Assembly (NCBI GenBank): GCA_020724865.1
Contig: DYGA01000002.1
Span: forward strand, 62,001-126,000
DNA length: 64,000 bases
Source: Candidatus Paceibacter sp.
GTDB taxonomy: Bacteria; Patescibacteria; ABY1; S139-126
Direction of reading: 5' to 3'
The position numbers and the translations under genes were made by a program. The notes under the pieces are model-generated. The model was not told where the DNA came from, searched no databases, and saw only the letters and a list, made by a program, of their open reading frames with translations. Positions 38,873 to 47,696 of this stretch are shown one piece after another. Numbering within the stretch: position 1 is the first letter of the stretch; each line of letters opens with the position of its first letter.

Positions 38873-39421
38873 ATGAAATTGGTTATTATTTTTGGTCCGC
38901 CGGCTGTAGGTAAATTGACAGTTGGTAGGGAATTAGCAAAAAAGTGCGGATTCAGAATTTTGCACAAACAGGAAATATTTGATTTATTGGATGATTTTTT
39001 CTTTTTTGGCACCGATGAGTATAGACAAGCTGACGAAGGAATTAGAGAGTTAATTATCAAAACCGCCGCCAAACAAAAACACCTTGCGGGTTTAATTATG
39101 ACTTTTGTCTGGGCTTTCAATGATCAGCGCGATATGGATTTTATAAAAAAAATTTTACAGATATCCAAAAAAAATAAGATTGATGTTTATTTTGTTGAAT
39201 TACAATCCAGCGAATCAGAACGAAAAGCCAGAGTCACTAGCGAAACTAGAAAAGAAATGAAAAAAGTGGCTACTATCAAAGGTTTAGAAGCATTGGAAAA
39301 GGACAAAGATTTTAGTTCGAATGTTGATTATTTTGCTGATAAAAATTATTTAAAGCTTGATAATACAGTTTTAAGTGCGGAAAAGTGTGCTGAACTAATT
39401 GTAGAATATTTTAAATTTTAA
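38873..39421 (+). CDS. P-loop kinase-like protein, unknown substrate
   Basis: A 182-residue protein with Walker A loop FGPPAVGKLTVGRELAKK at the N-terminus, as in shikimate or adenylate-type small-molecule kinases (AAA_33-like). A lid-like segment ESERKARVTSETRKE and a C-terminal NVDYFADKNYLKLDNT follow. These suggest a phosphotransferase of the Zeta-toxin/chloramphenicol-kinase-like group, but the substrate cannot be read from sequence. No antitoxin partner is evident. It is divergent from rlmE. Confidence 0.72.
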   Translation: MKLVIIFGPPAVGKLTVGRELAKKCGFRILHKQEIFDLLDDFFFFGTDEYRQADEGIRELIIKTAAKQKHLAGLIMTFVWAFNDQRDMDFIKKILQISKKNKIDVYFVELQSSESERKARVTSETRKEMKKVATIKGLEALEKDKDFSSNVDYFADKNYLKLDNTVLSAEKCAELIVEYFKF

Positions 39422-39428
39422 AATAAAA

Positions 39429-40058
39429 ATGATTGATATAGTAACAGGTATTTTCTTTTTTATAATCGTCTTTGTGTCCGCGATTATTCATGAATATATG
39501 CACGGTTGGGCAGCAGAACGTCAGGGTGATCCTACGGCTCGTCTGGCTGGACGGTTAACATTAAATCCCATCCCTCATATTGATCCCGTGGGTACTATTT
39601 TTGTACCGTTATTACTTTTGTTTTTGCCTTTGCCGGGTAATTTTTTAATCGGTTGGGCTAAACCAGTTCCTTATAATCCGTTTAATTTAAAAAATCGTAA
39701 ATGGGGACCGGCTCTGGTGGCTGCAGCTGGCCCAGCGATAAATTTATTTATTGCCATTGTTTTTGGTTTGATTATCAGATTTTTACCACCTTCTGTTTTT
39801 ACCGCTTTTTTATCGCTGATTGTTTATATAAATATTCTGCTAGCTATATTTAATTTAGTTCCCATTCCACCCCTTGATGGCTCAAAAATTTTATTTGCTC
39901 TTTTGCCGGACAATAAATTTTGGTGGCAATTTAAAATCAATATGGAACGCTATGGTATGATACTGGTTTTATTTTTTGTTTTCTTTCTGTGGCAAATTAT
40001 TGCCCCAATAATTCAGGGATTGTTTCAATTGTTAGTTGGCGCTAATTTTTTAAATTGA
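39429..40058 (+). CDS. M50 family zinc metalloprotease (site-2 protease)
   Basis: A 209-residue integral membrane protease with five or six helices. The zinc motif is HEYMHGW (HExxH) and the third ligand lies in FNLVPIPPLDGSKIL. It is of the short, PDZ-less S2P subgroup common in small genomes. It cleaves transmembrane substrates in the membrane; its target is unknown. It follows the kinase-like gene by 7 nt. Confidence 0.92.
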   Translation: MIDIVTGIFFFIIVFVSAIIHEYMHGWAAERQGDPTARLAGRLTLNPIPHIDPVGTIFVPLLLLFLPLPGNFLIGWAKPVPYNPFNLKNRKWGPALVAAAGPAINLFIAIVFGLIIRFLPPSVFTAFLSLIVYINILLAIFNLVPIPPLDGSKILFALLPDNKFWWQFKINMERYGMILVLFFVFFLWQIIAPIIQGLFQLLVGANFLN

Positions 40059-40109
40059 TTTTAAATTAGTTTAGTTTATTTTTAATTAAGTTAAGTAAGT
40101 CCAAATATC

Positions 40110-42236
40110 ATGATTGTCAAGGAAAGCGAAAATAAAATATCACCGCTAGTTGCTTGGTTAGGAATAATTGTAACTTTTGTGTTTGCTTTGTTTTTTATGT
40201 TGGCTACTTTTGTTCCCGATTCCCAAAGCGCTTTGAGTGACAATATTTCTGGTTGGGGCTGGTCACCATTGCTATCCGGGACATTGGGTAGTTTTACTGG
40301 ATCTGGTTTTGGTTTGGTATCTTTTAATGATTGTTATTGTTTTTATCCGTCCGGTTCCGCAGGATATATTTGTCAGGTAAATATAGATCAACCTTGTGTA
40401 AGTGATAAGGGTTTAGGGTATGCTCCTTATGGTCTACAGGTTGATTTGCAAACACGAGAAATTACTGGTTGGGCGTGGGGTCAAGGAGTAGGGTGGATTT
40501 GTTTTGGTCAAAGTTGTTGCAATGCTGGTGGTGGTAAAGATTATTGTAATGACTGGAAAGGTGGTGAATGGGAGCCAAATAATATTAATCCAGATTCTGG
40601 CGTTCCAGAGATAACAGTTTCTTATCCAGCTGACCAAGATCCAGCCCCAATTTCTGGCTGGGCAAAAATTGTTGGTTGGAGTGGTTTAGGAGATGGTCAG
40701 TTGGGTTGGATTTCTTTACGGGGTAGGACTACTGATGATGGTTCAGAGTACGGTTTAAGGTTTTCCACCAGCACTTTGGAAATTAGAGGTTTAGGTTGGG
40801 GAGCAATTGGCATTGATGGTTGGTATGATCCTAATATTGAATTAAATAAAAGTTTACCCATGGCAGGTTATGGTTGGTTGTGTATTAATGAAGATTATAG
40901 AGGTCCAAATCCTGTTCTTGAAAGAGGATTATGTCCAAGAACTGGCGTGCAGGTGGCTGTGCCTTATATTCAAACAGTTGATGGTGATGTTTATTCCCAA
41001 ACCAACATTGCCCCTGATTTAAGTGCCCCCAGTGGTAAGTTTAATGCTACTTATTTAATCATGGCAGGTGGGAATATTCAAAATTTTAGCAGTGAAGAAA
41101 AAAGTTCTACTTTTAATCAAGGTGAATATACTATACCCAATTTTCCTTACAGTATTTCTTTGCCCAAAGCTAGCACCAATTTTTTTAATGTTTTAGGCAG
41201 ATTGGATATTCCTGGTATTGTTCAGCCGAAAGAAAATAGATATGGGAACTTTGAATCTCATACTGGTGATCTGATTATATCTGGAACTTATTCTAGGCCA
41301 AATTATCGAGTGGTTGTTGATGGTGATTTAACTTTAGGTGCTGATGTTGCTCCTGGTTCTTTCACTTACAGTCTTACAACAGATTGGAATTATATAAGTC
41401 CAGTAATACGAGAGATGGACGGCCAACTTATTAAAGATTTATTTACAAATATTGATGGTGATGTTTATACTTACACTCCTTCACCTGTTGAAGCTGATTA
41501 TTTTGAAATTGGTAAGGGTTATATTTTTAAAAACAAAGTTGCAGAAAATATTACTGTAAATGGCACACCAATTGTATCATTGAGATATAGTTTATCTGGA
41601 GGTACCCAATATACAATCGGCGCACCTTTTGACATGAATTTTCAGGGAGTTCCTTGTCTTACTGATGTGTTACACTATAATCCATATCCACCACCAACAT
41701 GGATTTCAAATTGGAATGTAGCAAAAGGTGAAGGCGTATGGGTTGAAACAATCAATTCTAGCACTTGTCAATTTACCAAAAATAGAACCGATGTGTCTGT
41801 TGAGTTTACTGGTGGAGCCACAACTTTTGTTGTTTACGGTGATTTGCATATAAATAGAAATGTTAAATATACGAATGAATTATTAAGTAGCTTTAAAAAT
41901 TTACCTTCCGTTGCTTATATTGTTTTTGGTGATGTTTATATTGACGCCGAAGTTACAGAAATTGATGGTAATTTTATTGTGCTCGGCCAAGATGGCGTTA
42001 ATTGTCCAAGTGAGCATTGCGGTACTATTTATACCGGCGCGGGCAAAGATTTTCCTTTGCAAGTCAATGGAATTATGATGGCTAAAAATTTTGTTTTTCA
42101 GAGAAATTATGCCACAGTCTTAAAAGATCCAGCTGAAAGGGTGATTTATGATGGTCGTTTACTTATCAATACCCCACCGGGTTTACAGGATTTTGCTAAA
42201 GGTTTGCCCATTTGGTCAGAAGTGGCTCCAAATTGA
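40110..42236 (+). CDS. Large surface protein upstream of the pilus operon
   Basis: A 708-residue exported protein with an N-terminal transmembrane helix (about 12-34). Residues about 40-290 contain repeated Gly-Trp motifs (ITGWAWGQGVGWICF, ISGWAKIVGWSG, LGWISLRG), with many cysteines. The second half has VVVDGDLTLGADV and FVVYGDLHINRNVKY, which look like two ends of one domain split by a 130-residue insert containing paired W-N-Y-I-S / GKGYIF / GEGVWVET motifs. Its place directly before pilM suggests a pilus-associated or cell-wall protein. Family not recognised. Confidence 0.7.
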   Translation: MIVKESENKISPLVAWLGIIVTFVFALFFMLATFVPDSQSALSDNISGWGWSPLLSGTLGSFTGSGFGLVSFNDCYCFYPSGSAGYICQVNIDQPCVSDKGLGYAPYGLQVDLQTREITGWAWGQGVGWICFGQSCCNAGGGKDYCNDWKGGEWEPNNINPDSGVPEITVSYPADQDPAPISGWAKIVGWSGLGDGQLGWISLRGRTTDDGSEYGLRFSTSTLEIRGLGWGAIGIDGWYDPNIELNKSLPMAGYGWLCINEDYRGPNPVLERGLCPRTGVQVAVPYIQTVDGDVYSQTNIAPDLSAPSGKFNATYLIMAGGNIQNFSSEEKSSTFNQGEYTIPNFPYSISLPKASTNFFNVLGRLDIPGIVQPKENRYGNFESHTGDLIISGTYSRPNYRVVVDGDLTLGADVAPGSFTYSLTTDWNYISPVIREMDGQLIKDLFTNIDGDVYTYTPSPVEADYFEIGKGYIFKNKVAENITVNGTPIVSLRYSLSGGTQYTIGAPFDMNFQGVPCLTDVLHYNPYPPPTWISNWNVAKGEGVWVETINSSTCQFTKNRTDVSVEFTGGATTFVVYGDLHINRNVKYTNELLSSFKNLPSVAYIVFGDVYIDAEVTEIDGNFIVLGQDGVNCPSEHCGTIYTGAGKDFPLQVNGIMMAKNFVFQRNYATVLKDPAERVIYDGRLLINTPPGLQDFAKGLPIWSEVAPN

Positions 42237-42237
42237 T

Positions 42238-42266
42238 TTCATAAAAATTTAAAAATATGGTATAAT
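42238..42266 (+). promoter_or_regulatory. Promoter of the pilM operon
   Basis: TTCATA (42238-42243), a 17-bp spacer and an extended -10 TGGTATAAT (TATAAT at 42261-42266). The 5' UTR would be about 20 nt. Confidence 0.6.
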
Positions 42267-42291
42267 TTATTAAATATATCAACATTATTTC

Positions 42292-43425
42292 ATGCCATTT
42301 TTTAACAAAAAAACTAAAAGTTATCTTGGTGTAGATCTGGGTACAGCTGGTATTAAAATAGTGGAATTGGCTAATGCCAAAGGTCACGCCAGACTTATAA
42401 CTTATGGGATTGTTGAAAGTAGCGGTGATATTGTCCGTTCCAATGCCCCAGAAACAATCAATAGAGTGGTTGAATTATTGAAGGAAATAACTGAAAAATC
42501 AAGAGTGACTACCAATTTAGCTGTTGCCGCTTTGCCGGCTTTTTCTGTATTTAGTTCTATTTTATCTTTGCCACCCATGCCTAAGAGTGATTTAGCTCAA
42601 GCAGTAAAGTGGGAGGCAAAAAAATTTGTTCCCATGCCTTTAGAAGAGATGATTTTAGATTGGAAATTATTACGAAATTTAAATGATACTTACCAAGAAC
42701 AAAATGATAAAGAACAGAGTAAAACAGATATAAACGAAAACAAGGAAAATAATTTACAAAAAACAGAAAAATCGCAGGAGATTAAACAAAATTATCGGGT
42801 TTTGATAACAGCTGCTCCAAAAAATTTAGTAGCCCGCTATTTAGAAATTTTCAAAGCGGCCGGTCTGAAATTGATTAGTTTGGAAACAGAATCATTTGCT
42901 TTAGCTAGGAGTTTGTTTTTTGGATCCAAGTTGCCAATTATGATTATTGATATTGGTTCATTAACTACGGCTATTAGTATAGTTGAGGATGGAGTGCCAA
43001 TTTTAAATAGAAGCTTAGATGTCGGTGGAGCTACTTTAACTCAAGCGATTGCTACAAGTTTAAATATTGATCGGAGGCGCGCCGAACAATTTAAGCGAGA
43101 TATTGGCATTGCCCAAACCAACGCGGCCAGTGGTATACCTAAAGTTATTGAACGAACCTTAAATCCAGTTATTAATGAAGTCAAATATTCACTTAATTTA
43201 TACCAAAGTCAAACGGCTATTAGTGTGGAAAAAGCGATTTTAGTAGGTGGTAGCGCTTTTTTGCCAAATTTAACTGATTATTTATCCCAGGTGTTAAATT
43301 TAAATGTATTTGTCGGTGATCCTTGGTTTCGCGTGGCTTATCCAGAAGATTTAAAATTAGTTTTAGATGAGGTTGGTTCTCGGTTGGCAGTAGCTACGGG
43401 ATTGGCTATGCGGGATATTGATTAA
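42292..43425 (+). CDS. pilM: Type IV pilus assembly protein PilM
   Basis: A 377-residue actin-like ATPase on the cytoplasmic face of the pilus machine. It has YLGVDLGTAGIKIVEL at the N-terminus, MIIDIGSLTTAISIV in the second nucleotide-binding block and AILVGGSAFLPNL near the end. A polar Lys/Glu/Asn insert at about 135-165 is unusual in length. It binds the N-terminal peptide of PilN, encoded by the next gene 5 nt downstream. Confidence 0.94.
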   Translation: MPFFNKKTKSYLGVDLGTAGIKIVELANAKGHARLITYGIVESSGDIVRSNAPETINRVVELLKEITEKSRVTTNLAVAALPAFSVFSSILSLPPMPKSDLAQAVKWEAKKFVPMPLEEMILDWKLLRNLNDTYQEQNDKEQSKTDINENKENNLQKTEKSQEIKQNYRVLITAAPKNLVARYLEIFKAAGLKLISLETESFALARSLFFGSKLPIMIIDIGSLTTAISIVEDGVPILNRSLDVGGATLTQAIATSLNIDRRRAEQFKRDIGIAQTNAASGIPKVIERTLNPVINEVKYSLNLYQSQTAISVEKAILVGGSAFLPNLTDYLSQVLNLNVFVGDPWFRVAYPEDLKLVLDEVGSRLAVATGLAMRDID

Positions 43426-43430
43426 TATTT

Positions 43431-44642
43431 ATGTTTGAAGAAAAACCACAAACAAACAACGGCAATTTAGAAAAAGATATTAATTTATTGCCCGAAAAAA
43501 TGCGAGCAAAACAACCATCTCGATCAGTTGATGTTGATAATGGTTCGGAACAAACTCGTTACACCACGCCGAGTGGTATTTCTACTCCAGTTGGTTACGA
43601 AGAAATTTCTTGGTGGCAAAAATTTTTGGGTAGGTTAGGGATTAGAAGAAAGAACAAATTAAATACTCCAATTGGTCGTAAACCTAATCAAACCACACCG
43701 TTACAAAAATTATATGCTCAAGATATTAGACAAACAGATAAAAGAGCTAGTAATGTCAGTAATAATTTGTCTTCCTCAATCCCCGCAGCAGATAAGCTAG
43801 CCACTCCGCCTACACTCGCAGAAAAGCCAAAGGTCAGCAGTGGAAATCTTGAATCTAAAGCTGATTTAGGCAAACCTTTAAGTATGTTGGAAAAGATTGA
43901 TCAGCAATTACAACGCGGATTGCATTTAGCTGAAAACAATAAAGATGATAGTGATCAGTTTGGGGTCAATCTGATACCAGAAGAGATGGTTTCTGAAGTA
44001 AATCAGAAAAAGATTTTATTTACTTTATTATATACGGTTATTATTAGCATTTTTATTTTGGGCGTTGGTTATATAACTATTCAATTTATACAATTGCAAG
44101 AAGCTAAAAAAATACAAAAATTACAGCAAGATATACAACAAGCAGAAAACGATTTTATATCCAAGTCAGACGATCTCAAAGCTTTAATTCGTTATCAACA
44201 AACTTATGACCATATAAATTTGTTACTGGATTCGCATATTTATTGGGATAAGTTATTTAATTTTTTGGAACAAAATGTAGCTGATGATGTTTATTTTTTA
44301 AATGTTACGGCTGATAAAAACGGAGTTGTAAATATGAGTATTGTAGCTAAAAGTTATGAAGCTTTAGCCAATCAGTATCTTATTTTTAAACAAGCACCAG
44401 AGGTTATTTCTGTAAATATCAATAATGCTTCTTTAAGTGAGAATAGCGAGGAATCGGTAGGTACCCCCACATTATCTACATTCGAATCAAATTTAAGTTT
44501 AGCCGCTCAAAGTACTTCAACAGCAACTTCTACCACTGAATTTGATTTACGCTCCGTAGTGCTTGATTATTACAAAAAGATGCCGGTTAGTTCCCAAGTA
44601 AATCTGCAGCTGGATACAAATATTTTTTATCGTGATAATTAA
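43431..44642 (+). CDS. pilN: PilN-like pilus assembly protein with two PilM-binding motifs
   Basis: A 403-residue protein, about twice the usual PilN length. The PilN core is the C-terminal half: VNLIPEEM (179-186), a transmembrane helix (about 196-218), a coiled coil and a ferredoxin-like periplasmic domain. The N-terminal 165 residues are polar and disordered and begin with a second INLLPEKM (17-24). This motif is the known PilM-docking peptide of PilN. It is preceded by pilM and followed by pilO with 2 nt spacing. Confidence 0.85.
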   Translation: MFEEKPQTNNGNLEKDINLLPEKMRAKQPSRSVDVDNGSEQTRYTTPSGISTPVGYEEISWWQKFLGRLGIRRKNKLNTPIGRKPNQTTPLQKLYAQDIRQTDKRASNVSNNLSSSIPAADKLATPPTLAEKPKVSSGNLESKADLGKPLSMLEKIDQQLQRGLHLAENNKDDSDQFGVNLIPEEMVSEVNQKKILFTLLYTVIISIFILGVGYITIQFIQLQEAKKIQKLQQDIQQAENDFISKSDDLKALIRYQQTYDHINLLLDSHIYWDKLFNFLEQNVADDVYFLNVTADKNGVVNMSIVAKSYEALANQYLIFKQAPEVISVNINNASLSENSEESVGTPTLSTFESNLSLAAQSTSTATSTTEFDLRSVVLDYYKKMPVSSQVNLQLDTNIFYRDN

Positions 44643-44644
44643 TT

Positions 44645-45268
44645 ATGCCCATTGAACAGAAAAAAAATAATATATTCATGAAACTTTTATCCCGTTATAT
44701 TTATATTGTGGCGGTATTGTTGGCAGTTGTATTAATCGGAGCGGGTTATCTGTTTATTTTACAACCAAAAATTTCTGAACATAAGAATAATCCCGAACTC
44801 ACCTTGGAATATCAGCAAAAAATTCTTGAAGAACGGAAAGAGAAGTTACAACAATTAAACAGTTTGATTGCTGATTATAAAAAATTACCTAACAGTCATT
44901 TTGCCAAAATCAATGAACTTTTACCTACAGCCAATGAAGCACCAATAATTTTTACGCATTTGTCTGGTTTAGCTAAAGCCAATGATTCAGTTTTATTAAA
45001 TGCCTCTGTTAGTGAATTGGGGGACAGGGATTTAACCACTTTGTTTATCACTGAAGATATAGTGACTCCTAAAGATCTAAGAATAGCTGAAGTCACAGCT
45101 GATTTTATGGGTAAGGTCGGTAATGACAGTTATCCTTATTTTAAACAATTAGTCGGGGCAATTGAAAAAAATATTAGATTATTTGATATTCAGCATATCA
45201 CCTTTTCACCGACTTTAGCCACTTTTAGTTTTTTAGCTCGAACTTATTATTTACAAAGCAATGAATAA
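44645..45268 (+). CDS. pilO: PilO-like pilus assembly protein
   Basis: A 207-residue inner-membrane protein. It has a short cytoplasmic N-terminus, a transmembrane helix (about 17-37), a coiled coil (about 55-80; EYQQKILEERKEKLQQL) and a C-terminal ferredoxin-like domain. It would pair with PilN in the alignment complex. It overlaps the next ORF by 8 bp. Assignment rests on order and architecture more than on sequence motifs. Confidence 0.8.
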   Translation: MPIEQKKNNIFMKLLSRYIYIVAVLLAVVLIGAGYLFILQPKISEHKNNPELTLEYQQKILEERKEKLQQLNSLIADYKKLPNSHFAKINELLPTANEAPIIFTHLSGLAKANDSVLLNASVSELGDRDLTTLFITEDIVTPKDLRIAEVTADFMGKVGNDSYPYFKQLVGAIEKNIRLFDIQHITFSPTLATFSFLARTYYLQSNE

Positions 45269-45551
45269 ACAAAAAAGGAAAAATATTATAATGCTTTCAA
45301 TTTTGCTGGTGGTGGCAGTAATAACCTTTTGGTATTTATTCGGTCAGGGGGGGAATGAAACCAATCTTACGGAAATTTTTTCCCAAAATGCGCCCAGCAG
45401 TCAAATTGAAACTCAGAAATTGCCGAGTAAACAAATTTTTGATCAAGGTTTGGAACAAGATCAACGTTTCCAAGAGTTGATTGATTCGCGTGATTATGTC
45501 CCCAATACTAAAGCCAAAAGTCGGGCTAACCCATTTATACCTATTAGATAA
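45261..45551 (+). CDS. Small PilP/GspC-like protein
   Basis: A 96-residue protein with one transmembrane helix (about 8-26), a Gln/Ser-rich linker and a C-terminus ending KAKSRANPFIPIR. An R-x-NPF-P motif is the typical opening of the PilP/GspC family periplasmic domain, but here the chain stops at it. It may be a minimal PilP replacement, which would fit a cell envelope without an outer-membrane secretin. It overlaps pilO by 8 bp and precedes pilB by 2 nt. Confidence 0.65.
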   Translation: MNKQKRKNIIMLSILLVVAVITFWYLFGQGGNETNLTEIFSQNAPSSQIETQKLPSKQIFDQGLEQDQRFQELIDSRDYVPNTKAKSRANPFIPIR

Positions 45552-45553
45552 GT

Positions 45554-47314
45554 ATGACCTCAACCAGATTTTCTGAAAATTTAATAGAAATTTTAGTTAA
45601 AAATAACCAGCTAAAAAGTGAACAGCTGGCTGATTTTAAAGCGCAAATTGCGCAAGGCAAAGATTTTGAAGAGGTAGCTAAAGCTATGGGTATTAGTGAG
45701 GAAGCAATTGCCAAAGCTCAAGGTGAATTTTTCAATTTACCGTATATTGATTTATACAATCAAAAAGTTTCCAATGATATATTAAATATTATTCCCAAAG
45801 ATTTAGCGCAAAATTATCAATTGGTTCCTTTTGAGTTTGATAAAAATACCAAACATTTAAAGGTAGGAATTGTTGATCCGGGCGATTTTAAAGCTATAGA
45901 AGCAGTAGAATTTTTAGCTCGTAAAAATAATTATCGGGTAGAATATTTTGTTATTACTAAAACCGCTTTCAAACACACAGTCAAAAATTACGAATCTTTA
46001 AAAACAGAAGTTAAGAAAGCCTTAGATATTGTTGAAGATAGATATCAGAAAAAGATTGCTGAAGAAAAAGAGGCTGAAGAAGAAAAAGATTTTGAAGAAG
46101 TTATTAAATCAGCCCCAGTATCCAAAATGGTAGAATCGATTTTAAAACATGCAGTTGAAGGCAATGCTTCTGATATTCACATAGAACCGGCTGAAGATGG
46201 CACTAGGGTAAGATATCGTATTGATGGCGTTTTGCATACATCTTTGCGACTACCAAAGCATTTACATAATTCTTTGATTAGCCGTTTAAAAGTTATTTCC
46301 AATTTAAAAATCGATGAAACCAGAGTGCCTCAAGATGGTCGTATCAGAATAGAAATTGGTGGGAAAAAAGTTGATTTACGTATTTCTTTTTTACCACTTT
46401 TCAACTCAGAAAAAGTGGTATTGAGAATTTTAGATGTTAGTAACAAGGTTATTACTTTGGAAGAACTTGGATTTTGGGGAAAGGGGTTGGAAATATTAAA
46501 TGAAAATATAGACAAGTCAACTGGTATGTTTTTGGTTACTGGTCCAACCGGTAGTGGTAAATCCACAACTCTTTATGCAGTGTTAAATTTACTCAATAAA
46601 GAAGGAGTAAATATTCTTACCCTTGAGGATCCGATTGAGTATTATTTAGATGGTATAAACCAATCTCAGGTAAATACAGAAGTTGGTTATACTTTTGCCA
46701 ATGGTTTACGGGCTGCCCTTCGGCAAGATCCTGATATTATTATGGTGGGAGAGGTCCGTGACAATGAAACTGCTGAATTAGCTATCCACGCTGCTTTGAC
46801 TGGTCATATGGTATTATCCACCTTACATACCAATGATGCTATAGGAGCAATTCCGCGGTTAATTGATATGCATATTGAACCATTTTTATTAGCTTCCACC
46901 CTAAATGTAGTAATTGCGCAAAGGCTGGTACGAAAAATTTGTGAATTTTGCAAAGAAGAGGTAAATGATATACCGGAAAAAATCATCGATCAGGTGAAAA
47001 AAACTATTGTTGAAGTAAATCCTATACATTTGCCAAAAGATTTGCAGGATATGATACATCGTGAAGATTATAAGTTTTATCGTGGTCGCGGTTGTCCGCG
47101 TTGTGGTGATTCTGGTTATCAAGGACGACTGGCGATTGTAGAAGTTTTGTCAATGAACGACGACTTGAAAAAAGTTTTAGAAAACGGCAAATTGGAGGAA
47201 ATTGAACAGGTATTTATTGAGCAGGGTCTGCCCAATATGCAACAGGATGGTGTGATAAAGGTGTTACAAGGTAAAACTACCATGGAAGAAGTCTTAAGAG
47301 TATCCAAAGAATAA
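45554..47314 (+). CDS. pilB: Type IV pilus extension ATPase PilB
   Basis: A 586-residue hexameric ATPase that drives pilus extension. The N-terminal GspE domain covers about 1-150. The core contains Walker A GPTGSGKSTT, the Asp box, Walker B DPDIIMVGEVRD with the catalytic glutamate, and the His box AALTGHMVLSTLHTND. A tetracysteine zinc site is formed by CEFC and CPRCGDSG. All catalytic elements are intact, in contrast with the PilT-like neighbour. Confidence 0.96.
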   Translation: MTSTRFSENLIEILVKNNQLKSEQLADFKAQIAQGKDFEEVAKAMGISEEAIAKAQGEFFNLPYIDLYNQKVSNDILNIIPKDLAQNYQLVPFEFDKNTKHLKVGIVDPGDFKAIEAVEFLARKNNYRVEYFVITKTAFKHTVKNYESLKTEVKKALDIVEDRYQKKIAEEKEAEEEKDFEEVIKSAPVSKMVESILKHAVEGNASDIHIEPAEDGTRVRYRIDGVLHTSLRLPKHLHNSLISRLKVISNLKIDETRVPQDGRIRIEIGGKKVDLRISFLPLFNSEKVVLRILDVSNKVITLEELGFWGKGLEILNENIDKSTGMFLVTGPTGSGKSTTLYAVLNLLNKEGVNILTLEDPIEYYLDGINQSQVNTEVGYTFANGLRAALRQDPDIIMVGEVRDNETAELAIHAALTGHMVLSTLHTNDAIGAIPRLIDMHIEPFLLASTLNVVIAQRLVRKICEFCKEEVNDIPEKIIDQVKKTIVEVNPIHLPKDLQDMIHREDYKFYRGRGCPRCGDSGYQGRLAIVEVLSMNDDLKKVLENGKLEEIEQVFIEQGLPNMQQDGVIKVLQGKTTMEEVLRVSKE

Positions 47315-47315
47315 T

Positions 47316-47696
47316 ATGTCAGCCAAACCCACCGTAATGATAGTTGAAGATGATCAGTATTTATTATCCTTGTATGCCAAAAAATTTGGCGATGCTGATT
47401 TTATTGTTTATTCCGCTCGCGACGGCATGACAGCATTGCGAAATTTAGAAAAATATCATCCTCAAGCCGTAGTAGTTGATCTCAATATTCCAGAATTGTC
47501 AGGATGGGATTTGCTGGAAATGATAGCCGTAAGTCCAATGCCCAAACCAATTTGTGTGATACTTTCCAATTATGATCGAACGACCGCTCAAGAAAACAAT
47601 ACTATACCTGACATTGTTAAAGATTATTTTGTTAAAATAAACACTGATCCTGAAGAATTAGTCCAAAAGATAAAAAGTTATATAAGTAAAAATTAA
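47316..47696 (+). CDS. Receiver-domain protein in the pilus operon
   Basis: A 126-residue CheY-like receiver without an output domain. The acidic pair is in VEDDQ, the phospho-acceptor Asp in AVVVDLNIPELSGWD, the Ser/Thr position in VILSNYD and the Lys in KDYFVKINTD. It lies between pilB (1 nt away) and the PilT-like gene (1-bp overlap), so it probably regulates the motor by direct binding. No cognate kinase is nearby. Confidence 0.88.
   Translation: MSAKPTVMIVEDDQYLLSLYAKKFGDADFIVYSARDGMTALRNLEKYHPQAVVVDLNIPELSGWDLLEMIAVSPMPKPICVILSNYDRTTAQENNTIPDIVKDYFVKINTDPEELVQKIKSYISKN

Noticed and set aside
38873..39421. Toxin-antitoxin kinase (Zeta type)
   Set aside because: Only the P-loop kinase pattern is visible and no small antitoxin gene adjoins it.
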